From an uncultured Clostridia bacterium (lineage in GTDB: Bacteria > Bacillota > Clostridia > TANB77 > CAG-508): 9,360 nt of DNA. Location: positions 1 through 9,360 of the forward strand of contig CAKPPL010000046.1 in the NCBI GenBank assembly GCA_934177555.1, read 5' to 3'. Shown in pieces: positions 4,255 through 9,360 of the stretch; the first letter of the stretch is position 1, and every line of letters starts with the position of its first letter. Both the position numbers and the translations under genes were made by a program. Under the pieces are notes generated by a model, which had not been told where the DNA came from, did no database searches, and saw nothing but the letters and a program-made list of their open reading frames with translations.

Positions 4255-6618
4255 CTAATAATTTTGTTTCATTTTATTTAATGTAGTATTCATACTTGCT
4301 GAAAAATTACTATTGTTTTTTACTGATGGTGGCATATATTTTTCAGATGTATTTTTTACTTGATATATCATGTTTGCTAATCTTTTTAAACTTTGCATAA
4401 ATTCTTTTGAATATCCTTTTAATGATACATCACATGTTACTAAACCATCTAAATATCTTAAATATGTTTTTAATTCAAATGGTATTGTTATATATGGTAC
4501 TGTTTTTCTATTAAATAGTTCTTTTCTTACTGTCATTGAGGCATCATTATATATAGATATACCACCTATTAATATTTCTTCATTTATTTCTCTTGTTCTT
4601 AAAAATTTATTTAATACTACTCTTATCTTATTTTCATCTAACATATTTTTATATGATAATTGATTTAAAAATGCAGTAAGTGGTTGTATTGTTAATATAT
4701 CCATTGATTGTATTAAATATATCTCTTGTGCATATTTAAAATATCTCATTGGTGTTGTAAAATCGCAATCCATTAATACTACTGTATGATTTTTTGCAAG
4801 TGTTTCAAGTATTGGTTCTACATTTTCAATTCCCTCTGAATTTTCTAATGCTGATGTATATATTGTTAAATTTTTATTTTCTTTTATTCCATCAGCTATT
4901 CCTTGTTGTAAATTTTGCATAATATAACTTGATTTTTCTCTTAAATCTTCTTCATTTTTTGTATAGATATAATATGCATTTCTATTGTTAGTTAAATCTA
5001 ATATTGCTGTATCTATTCCATTTGAAGATAATAGTTCTGCAACATTATTTATTAAAAATGATGTTCCATTTTTTCCAGTTCCTATAAATGATATTATTTT
5101 TTGATTTGGTGATAATATATTTTCTAAGTCTAATTCTGGATATTCTACCACTTCTCTTCTAGAATTATTATTAGCCATTTCATATTGTTCTTCTGTTATA
5201 TGGTTTTCTTGTTCTAAGTTTCTTAATACACTTGTATATTGTTCTTGTTCGTCTTCATCACTTTCAAATCCAGGTAATACTGTTTCTTCTTCCTCTTCTT
5301 CATTTTGAAAATTTACTCCTGGTAGCATATTATCTTCATTATTATCTTGTTCTTCAGTATTTATTCCTGGTAATACAGCATCTTCTTCATTTTCTGGTAT
5401 TCCTGGTAAAAAATTTTCTTCTTCTGGCTCTGGTTCTACTTCCATTCCAGGTAATGTTACTGTCTCTTCAGGATCTTCTACAACTTTTCTTGGTCTTCCT
5501 CTTTTTCTCTTTGGTGCTTGTTCTGTAGGCTCTTCTACAACTTTTCTTGGTCTTCCTCTTTTTCTTTTTTCTGGTTGTTTTTGTTCTACTGGTGTTTCTG
5601 TTTTTTCTGAATCAGAGTTTTCATCAAAGTATTCTAAATCTGGAATTTCTTCAATTTCTGGTAATTCTTCTAGTTCAATTTCTGGAAGTATTTCCTCTTT
5701 TTCTTCTTCCTCTTCCTCATATTTTGTTTCTGGTATTATTGGCTTTGATTTCACTAATTTTACGCTTTTGCTTGTATCTATTGTTGATGGCACTACTACT
5801 GGTCCTTTTATTTCTTTTTCTTTTGCATTGTTTAATAATATTTCACTTGTTCCTGTATCATCTTTTCCTTTTCTAGTATTTTTTCCTCCATTTACTCTTG
5901 CATCATCTGATATTCTATTATTGTTTAAATTTACTTGTTGATATTTTGGTGATCTTTCTTCTAATACTGCTTTTACATTTACAGGTAAACATCTACTTAT
6001 TATTCTTAATTGTTTTGTATTATACTGACTTGCTATACTATCAAAACTTTCTACATATCTGTCTTCGTCATTGCCTATTTTTTTATAATGTGCTAATATA
6101 TTTTGTAATTCTAACTCACTAACATCATTTTCGTCTTCTGGTTTTTCATATCCAGCATCTGTTGAATCAATTTTATAATAAATTTTAGCTTCTTTTTTTG
6201 AACGAGGTCTATTTATTAGTCTACATACTTCATTTACACTTCTGTCATTTCCAATTATTGCATTATATATACTTATCCCAAATAATTTAACTAATATCGA
6301 GTCTCCTTTATTTCTTCTTTCTGAGCAAAGAAGTATTATTGGTATATCCTCACCATTTAGATTTGAAGCTTCATCACTAATGCTATCAAGTCTACTGAAT
6401 AAAAAGTTATCCATTTGTTCATAATCTGAATTTACATATTGTTCTAAATCTTCGCTTATTACTATTCTATCATAAGTTTTGTCTCTTTGTAATTCTTTTA
6501 ATATTGCATTAAAGTAATAAACATTTTTAGATGAAACTATTTGTTTATATTCTTTTTGATATTGTCTTACTATTGATTCTGACATCTTTTCATTACTTAC
6601 TGCAAATAAAACTTTCAT
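4255..6618 (-). CDS. CpaE/TadZ-like MinD-family protein with pseudo-receiver domain, acidic AT-hook linker and degenerate P-loop
   Basis: The protein has 787 residues. Residues 1-135 look like a receiver-type domain with no clear phospho-acceptor Asp (YDRIVISEDL at 49-58). A mixed region follows to about 295. Next is a very acidic linker (298-460) that contains two KRKRGRPRKVVE-type AT-hook-like motifs (351-362, 370-381) and five LPG motifs (389, 404, 416, 432, 448). The C-terminal 500-755 region resembles the MinD/ParA ATPase fold: IISFIGTGKNGTSFLINN (508-525) at the P-loop, ILDLTNN, a VVLMDCDF strand at 613-620 in Walker B position, and a late VVLNKF segment. The P-loop lacks the usual GK[ST] lysine. 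CpaE/TadZ proteins combine a receiver-like domain with a MinD-like ATPase to position pili, which is the closest architecture I know. The ATG overlaps the context of the preceding stop, and SD GGGGGT sits in the last codons of the upstream gene. Confidence 0.8.
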   Translation of the reverse strand: MKVLFAVSNEKMSESIVRQYQKEYKQIVSSKNVYYFNAILKELQRDKTYDRIVISEDLEQYVNSDYEQMDNFLFSRLDSISDEASNLNGEDIPIILLCSERRNKGDSILVKLFGISIYNAIIGNDRSVNEVCRLINRPRSKKEAKIYYKIDSTDAGYEKPEDENDVSELELQNILAHYKKIGNDEDRYVESFDSIASQYNTKQLRIISRCLPVNVKAVLEERSPKYQQVNLNNNRISDDARVNGGKNTRKGKDDTGTSEILLNNAKEKEIKGPVVVPSTIDTSKSVKLVKSKPIIPETKYEEEEEEKEEILPEIELEELPEIEEIPDLEYFDENSDSEKTETPVEQKQPEKRKRGRPRKVVEEPTEQAPKRKRGRPRKVVEDPEETVTLPGMEVEPEPEEENFLPGIPENEEDAVLPGINTEEQDNNEDNMLPGVNFQNEEEEEETVLPGFESDEDEQEQYTSVLRNLEQENHITEEQYEMANNNSRREVVEYPELDLENILSPNQKIISFIGTGKNGTSFLINNVAELLSSNGIDTAILDLTNNRNAYYIYTKNEEDLREKSSYIMQNLQQGIADGIKENKNLTIYTSALENSEGIENVEPILETLAKNHTVVLMDCDFTTPMRYFKYAQEIYLIQSMDILTIQPLTAFLNQLSYKNMLDENKIRVVLNKFLRTREINEEILIGGISIYNDASMTVRKELFNRKTVPYITIPFELKTYLRYLDGLVTCDVSLKGYSKEFMQSLKRLANMIYQVKNTSEKYMPPSVKNNSNFSASMNTTLNKMKQNY
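5474..5565. repeat. 35-bp exact direct repeat encoding the two AT-hook-like motifs
   Basis: Positions 5474-5508 and 5531-5565 are identical, with a period of 57 bases, i.e. exactly 19 codons. The identity extends to 39 bases with one mismatch on the left side. The repeat lies inside the linker of the 787-residue gene and keeps the frame, so each copy encodes KRGRPRKVVE plus flanking residues. Synonymous identity across the whole unit suggests a recent tandem duplication or ongoing conversion. Confidence 0.9.
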
Positions 6619-6621
6619 TTG

Positions 6622-7023
6622 TTACCCCCTTCCAAATTTAACTACTATTGCAAATGCAAGTGGTAAAATTTGGCATATTACTAATATAGTTATAAATGAT
6701 ACCATCATTACTAAACCTTTTTCTTGTGTGTCTAATTTTCTTATACCTATTACATATTGGTATATAGCACTAATTGCTATTCCTAAAAAGCAGAAAGGTA
6801 TACTATATATTCTTATTATATTTAATATATACGCTGTTAGTCCATATGCATCTGACCCATATTTTGCTTTATAATCATCTAATGATTTAGCAGCATTTTC
6901 TTTTATTTTTATTAATTGACTTTCACTTTGTTTGTCTATAATATTTGTTTCTGCATATACTTGATTTATTCCAAAGGCTAATATTATTAATATTATTGAT
7001 ATTATTGCTACTACTTTTTTCAT
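6622..7023 (-). CDS. Small secreted two-helix protein with VirB2/TrbC pilin-like architecture
   Basis: The protein has 133 residues. A signal peptide (MKK, then a hydrophobic core at 4-19, likely cleavage after VYA at 22-24) is followed by a charged segment of about 35 residues. Then come a hydrophobic helix (about 64-92), a short basic loop RKLDTQEKG (95-103) and a second helix (104-128) ending in FGRG. Signal peptide, two helices and a small charged loop is the layout of TrbC/VirB2 pilins of type IV secretion systems, but no diagnostic motif proves that identity. The gene ends 3 bases before the CpaE/TadZ-like gene, so the two are co-translated or at least co-transcribed. I prefer the ATG at 7023 because it gives a standard signal peptide downstream of GAGGAGG. 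The ATG at 7053 has no SD and would put ten polar residues in front. Confidence 0.72.
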   Translation of the reverse strand: MKKVVAIISIILIILAFGINQVYAETNIIDKQSESQLIKIKENAAKSLDDYKAKYGSDAYGLTAYILNIIRIYSIPFCFLGIAISAIYQYVIGIRKLDTQEKGLVMMVSFITILVICQILPLAFAIVVKFGRG

Positions 7024-7037
7024 ATTTATATTACAAT

Positions 7038-7044
7038 CCTCCTC
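7038..7044 (-). promoter_or_regulatory. Strong SD with unusually long spacing before the pilin-like gene
   Basis: GAGGAGG (7044-7038 on the minus strand) is a near-perfect SD, yet the preferred ATG at 7023 is 14 bases away instead of the usual 5-9. No other plausible start codon lies at the expected distance: the nearby TTG is followed at once by TAA. Confidence 0.6.
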
Positions 7045-7066
7045 AAAGTTCATAATTACACATATT

Positions 7067-7094
7067 TGTATGATTTATACCTATATATCATACA
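7067..7094. promoter_or_regulatory. 28-bp near-perfect palindrome, operator-like, at the head of the pilin-like operon
   Basis: TGTATGATTTATA (7067-7079) and TATATATCATACA (7082-7094) pair at 12 of 13 positions around a central CC. The right arm contains the proposed minus-strand -10 hexamer and the centre falls at the expected start of transcription. The site could be a repressor operator or, if transcribed, part of a 5' UTR hairpin. It lacks a T-run and GC-rich stem, so it does not look like a terminator. Confidence 0.55.
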
Positions 7095-7115
7095 CTACAA
7101 TTTAAAAAATAGCAA
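7087..7115 (-). promoter_or_regulatory. Likely promoter of the pilin-like / CpaE-like / GAF operon
   Basis: On the minus strand TTGCTA (7115-7110) and TATGAT (7092-7087) are separated by 17 bases. Initiation would be near 7080, about 57 bases before the chosen start codon. The -35 box lies within the terminator hairpin of the upstream hydrolase gene, and the -10 lies within the 28-bp palindrome. The TAGTGTATGAT context recurs at the promoter proposed before the DUF1292 gene. Confidence 0.5.
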
Positions 7116-7138
7116 GAATATTCTCGCTATTTTTTAAA
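7101..7138 (-). terminator. Rho-independent terminator of the wall-hydrolase gene
   Basis: TTTAAAAAATAGC (7101-7113) and GCTATTTTTTAAA (7126-7138) form a perfect 13-bp inverted repeat around a 12-base loop that is itself partly self-complementary (AGAATATTCT). On the minus strand the GC-containing part of the stem runs into a six-T tract. The stop codon of the hydrolase (7136-7134) lies within the stem. The plus strand also has T-runs after the stem, so it may work in both directions. Confidence 0.85.
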
Positions 7139-8306
7139 TTTTTTTATACAGATATTCCATGTATTTATATACCTTGTTTGCCCAGTTTTTATCTGTTGCA
7201 TATTTTTTATTTACTGCTGATAATGTATTACCATTATAATATTTTCCATTTGCTATTTCATTACCATATATTGCTGTTCCTTTTGGATTTAAATAGTATT
7301 TAACCATAACACGTGCAATTAAGTCTATTCCTTCTGAATATGTTGTAAAATTGTATGAACTATTATAAGGGCTTGAATCATATGCTCCATATCCAAACAA
7401 ATTCTTTTTATTTGCAGATATTCTTGAAGTTCCCCACGCACTTTCATGTATTCCTATTGATGCTATAAATATTCCATTTATATTATATTGTTTTTCTATA
7501 TAATAAAAATACTCTGCATTTTCACTAAATATTTTATTTACATCTTTTGAATCTGTTAATACCTTTTGAAATTGTTCTAATGTTAATCCACTTGGTTTAT
7601 TTAACTCCATCTCAAAACTTATTGGTGATATTGTATTTTTTTCTTCTTCATATGTTTTGCTTGGATTTTTACTAGTAATATTTTCTATTTTTATCCATCC
7701 AATTTTACTATTTGTTGATATTTTACACCAATCATCATTAATTTCTATTACTTTTACTTCTGTATCTTTTTTTATTGTGGTAATCTTTTCACTTTGTAAA
7801 CTATTTTCTCTCATGATATTTGCTCTGTCTGATGTTACATATGCATTACTTCCTTTTGTTATTTTTGTGCTATATGTATTAGTAGATGTTCCAATTTCTA
7901 CTATTTTATTTACTGCTGATTTTATTATTATAGAATTTATTTGTTCTTCTTTTATCTCCCCATCTGGTTGTGTAGTTCTTTTTATTGTGACCTGTTGTAG
8001 TCCACTTCTTCCCTCTTGCGCAACTTGAATCGTTCCTTTAGGTAGTTCTTTATTATTTTTGTATTCTGTTATATATTCTAAATCTGTTTCTTCTACTAAT
8101 ATTTCTTCTTTACTACTTTGCTGTTTTTGTTTTATAATATTTTCTATATCAACTTTTTGTGCATTTGATATTTGAATGTCAACATTATCATTACTTGCAT
8201 ATGATACTATTTTATTGGAATATATATTATAAATAATATATATAATTAGTAGTAATAAAATTATTATCATACCTACAAAAATTTTTTTCTTTTCTTTGGT
8301 TATCAT
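7134..8306 (-). CDS. Membrane-anchored cell-wall hydrolase: G5, SH3 and GH73 glucosaminidase domains
   Basis: The protein has 390 residues. A short Lys-rich start and one membrane helix (9-29) without an obvious cleavage site anchor it, leaving the rest outside. A G5-like domain (about 66-140, with EEILVEET, GTIQVAQEGRSG and Ile/Val-rich strands) is followed by a bacterial SH3 domain (about 154-208, RANIMRENS through WCKISTNSKIGWIKIE). The last domain is a GH73-type endo-beta-N-acetylglucosaminidase (about 240-386) with predicted catalytic Glu288 in GIHESAWGTS and the NLFGYGAYDSSPYNSS region. It should cut peptidoglycan glycan strands for wall growth or for passage of an envelope machine. The ATG at 8306 follows AGGTG with 5 bases between. 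A TTG further upstream at 8351 would be in frame, but it is the predicted -35 box. It stands directly upstream of the pilin-like operon, separated by a terminator. Confidence 0.9.
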   Translation of the reverse strand: MITKEKKKIFVGMIIILLLLIIYIIYNIYSNKIVSYASNDNVDIQISNAQKVDIENIIKQKQQSSKEEILVEETDLEYITEYKNNKELPKGTIQVAQEGRSGLQQVTIKRTTQPDGEIKEEQINSIIIKSAVNKIVEIGTSTNTYSTKITKGSNAYVTSDRANIMRENSLQSEKITTIKKDTEVKVIEINDDWCKISTNSKIGWIKIENITSKNPSKTYEEEKNTISPISFEMELNKPSGLTLEQFQKVLTDSKDVNKIFSENAEYFYYIEKQYNINGIFIASIGIHESAWGTSRISANKKNLFGYGAYDSSPYNSSYNFTTYSEGIDLIARVMVKYYLNPKGTAIYGNEIANGKYYNGNTLSAVNKKYATDKNWANKVYKYMEYLYKKI

Positions 8307-8322
8307 ACTATCACCTAGTATA

Positions 8323-8351
8323 ATTTTAATATTATTATCGATTTTTGTCAA
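8323..8351 (-). promoter_or_regulatory. Promoter of the wall-hydrolase gene
   Basis: On the minus strand a perfect TTGACA (8351-8346) is followed by 17 bases and TAAAAT (8328-8323). Predicted initiation near 8316 coincides with the SD AGGTG (8316-8312), giving a leader of only about 10 bases before the ATG at 8306. Confidence 0.75.
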
Positions 8352-8374
8352 TTTTAATTTTTGGAATTTTTATT

Positions 8375-8409
8375 TTGTACTTGCTTTAATTATTTTTTTA
8401 TACTATATT
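8375..8409 (+). promoter_or_regulatory. Promoter region of the Asn/Ser-rich surface-protein gene (two candidate pairs)
   Basis: One pair is TTGCTT (8381-8386), 17 bases, TATATT (8404-8409). The other is TTGTAC (8375-8380), 18 bases, TATACT (8399-8404). Either would start transcription within about 6-20 bases of the start codon at 8429, so this leader also is very short. It faces away from the hydrolase promoter, with about 25-30 bases between the two -35 boxes. Confidence 0.5.
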
Positions 8410-8428
8410 ATTGATGAAGGAGTTTGTC

Positions 8429-9229
8429 ATGCATAAAAAAAATTTGGTTTTAAATTGTATTATAATTGTTTTACTATTTGTATTAATATTTTTTGTAAAT
8501 ATTGTATATAGCGTATTTTCTAACAAACTTTCTTTAGAAAGTTATGTAGAAAATCTTTACAGTAATAATATTTCAGATATTTTCAAAATTGATAAAATTG
8601 TTTTATTTAGTACTTGTGATTCTGACTCTATAATCAATTCTAATTCTACAACTACTATAAATAATTTATCACAATTTACTGATATAGCAATTTTTATAAA
8701 TAATTCAACAACTGATTTCACTTTGAAAAATACTTTAAAGTCCGTTTCTATAAAAGATATTTCATTTAATGAAAAACCTTCTTTAGGAACTCCAAATTTA
8801 TATTATAAAAGTTTAAATGATTTTGCTACATCTAAAGTCAATCCTGATAATATAATTAATAATAGTTTGGATTTTTCAATTTCTTCTGATAATGAAATTG
8901 ATTATTCTAATCCTATTTTATTTAATAATTGTGCAAATCCAATAACTTTAAGCTATGTCAATTCAAAAATATTAGATAATTATACTTTATCTAATACTAA
9001 TAATTCATTAACTCATGATGGCTCTCTTTTAAAAAATTGCAATATCGTATTGAATGACTTAAGTTGTACTTTAAGTTTTAGTATATATATAGAAAATAAT
9101 CTTGGTAATAAGTTTAAATGTCCTATATATTTAAAAATTCCTCTTTCTAATGAATCTAATTCTATATATGATGGTACTTTTACATATACATATAACCCTA
9201 ATTATTCTTTCTTTTTATATGAATTTTAA
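8429..9229 (+). CDS. Membrane-anchored Asn/Ser-rich surface protein of unknown function
   Basis: The protein has 266 residues. A hydrophobic helix at about 6-29 after a short basic start (MHKKN) looks like an uncleaved anchor or signal peptide; the remainder would be extracellular. The outer part is strikingly rich in Asn, Ser, Thr and Ile with alternating hydrophobic residues, suggesting a beta-strand fold. It contains cysteines at 63, 168, 204, 213 and 231 and an aromatic tail (YTYNPNYSFFLYEF). No enzymatic motif, sortase signal or known repeat is visible, and I do not recognise the family. I chose the ATG at 8429 because GAAGGAG lies 6 bases upstream; the earlier TTG and ATG at 8411 and 8414 lie before the SD. 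It is divergent from the wall hydrolase, which suggests a related envelope role, but that is inference. Confidence 0.78.
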   Translation: MHKKNLVLNCIIIVLLFVLIFFVNIVYSVFSNKLSLESYVENLYSNNISDIFKIDKIVLFSTCDSDSIINSNSTTTINNLSQFTDIAIFINNSTTDFTLKNTLKSVSIKDISFNEKPSLGTPNLYYKSLNDFATSKVNPDNIINNSLDFSISSDNEIDYSNPILFNNCANPITLSYVNSKILDNYTLSNTNNSLTHDGSLLKNCNIVLNDLSCTLSFSIYIENNLGNKFKCPIYLKIPLSNESNSIYDGTFTYTYNPNYSFFLYEF

Positions 9230-9257
9230 ATTTTTTTAATTTTTTTACAAAAATGTA

Positions 9258-9286
9258 TTGACATTAGTAAAAAAAAATAGTATACT
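9258..9286 (+). promoter_or_regulatory. Near-consensus promoter of the tRNA-Val gene
   Basis: A perfect TTGACA (9258-9263) is separated by 17 bases from TATACT (9281-9286), which differs from TATAAT at one position. Initiation would be near 9293, about 13 bases ahead of the mature tRNA. The GTCGAAAGAC stretch at 9294-9303 could form a small hairpin in the 5' leader. Confidence 0.9.
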
Positions 9287-9305
9287 AAGCATTGTCGAAA
9301 GACAT

Positions 9306-9360
9306 GGTCGCTTAGCTCAGCTGGGAGAGCATCTGCCTTACAAGCAGAGGGTCATAGGTT
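9306..9360 (+). tRNA. tRNA-Val, anticodon UAC (3' end beyond the window)
   Basis: The first 55 bases of a tRNA are present. They are the acceptor 5' strand GGTCGCT, TA, D stem GCTC/GAGC with loop AGCTGGGA, anticodon stem TCTGC/GCAGA enclosing the loop CTTACAA, the variable loop GGGTC, and the T stem 5' strand ATAGG followed by TT. The anticodon TAC reads valine GUA codons. The 3' halves of the T stem and acceptor, and any encoded CCA, lie outside. Confidence 0.97.

Noticed and set aside
5266..5454. LPG repeats as sortase sorting signals
   Set aside because: They lack the LPXTG pattern, the following hydrophobic helix and a charged tail, and the protein has no signal peptide.
5232..6122. Plus-strand open frames opposite the 787-residue gene
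   Set aside because: They are mirror images of Glu/Asp/Ser-rich codons and give Leu/Phe/Val-only low-complexity translations, with no SD and no domain.
7067..7094. The 28-bp palindrome as a terminator
   Set aside because: It is very AT-rich with no following T-run and lies after a complete terminator; operator or leader hairpin is more likely.
7657..8028. Plus-strand frame opposite the wall hydrolase
   Set aside because: It is antisense to the G5 and SH3 domains, which are well supported, and has no SD.
8307..8351. An upstream TTG start for the wall hydrolase
   Set aside because: The TTG is part of the TTGACA -35 box, and a good SD lies directly before the ATG at 8306.
8411..8428. TTG/ATG starts ahead of 8429 for the surface protein
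   Set aside because: They precede or overlap the GAAGGAG SD, which is correctly spaced for the ATG at 8429.
9230..9257. A terminator between the surface-protein gene and the tRNA
   Set aside because: There are T-runs but I see no convincing GC-containing stem, so no terminator is called.

Overview
The window is very AT-rich and densely packed. It reads as a low-GC, Gram-positive-type bacterium, probably an uncultured gut-type member of the Clostridia. The evidence is strong purine-rich Shine-Dalgarno (SD) sites, the ireB-ruvX-DUF1292 gene trio typical of Firmicutes, and a G5/SH3/glucosaminidase wall hydrolase. Every Trp codon I checked is TGG and all genes end in TAA or TAG, so nothing suggests a changed genetic code. 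The lineage is my inference; no rRNA is present.

Layout, right to left, because almost everything is on the minus strand. At the right edge (plus strand) lie a tRNA-Val(UAC) gene cut by the window end, its near-consensus promoter, and an unrecognised membrane-anchored Asn/Ser-rich surface protein (8429-9229). That protein gene is divergent from a membrane-anchored cell-wall hydrolase (7134-8306), whose stop codon lies inside a strong terminator hairpin. Next comes a long minus-strand gene train starting near 7090. It holds a small secreted two-helix protein with VirB2/TrbC-pilin-like architecture (6622-7023), a 787-residue CpaE/TadZ-like MinD-type protein with a long acidic linker carrying two AT-hook-like motifs (4255-6618), and a membrane GAF plus degenerate GGDEF protein (3095-4234). 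These are followed with short gaps by ireB, ruvX and a DUF1292 gene. A bidirectional hairpin at 1984-2021 follows DUF1292. After it come a four-helix membrane protein, a TsaC/Sua5-type tRNA threonylcarbamoyladenylate synthase and a divergent Ham1/ITPase-like protein. The last ~170 bases hold only a 13-codon reading frame with a good SD and the start of a possible further gene.

How they may work together: the 133-, 787- and 379-codon genes look like one envelope-associated module. A pilin-like subunit, a pilus-type localisation ATPase with a degenerate P-loop, and a membrane sensor with a dead GGDEF domain resemble parts of a Tad pilus or type IV secretion system. No motor ATPase, platform protein or prepilin peptidase is visible here. 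The wall hydrolase just upstream would suit such a machine. This assembly is inference from domain architecture and gene order, and it is the best candidate in the window for an undescribed system. The remaining genes are housekeeping functions (tRNA modification, pre-rRNA processing, nucleotide-pool cleaning, envelope-stress signalling).
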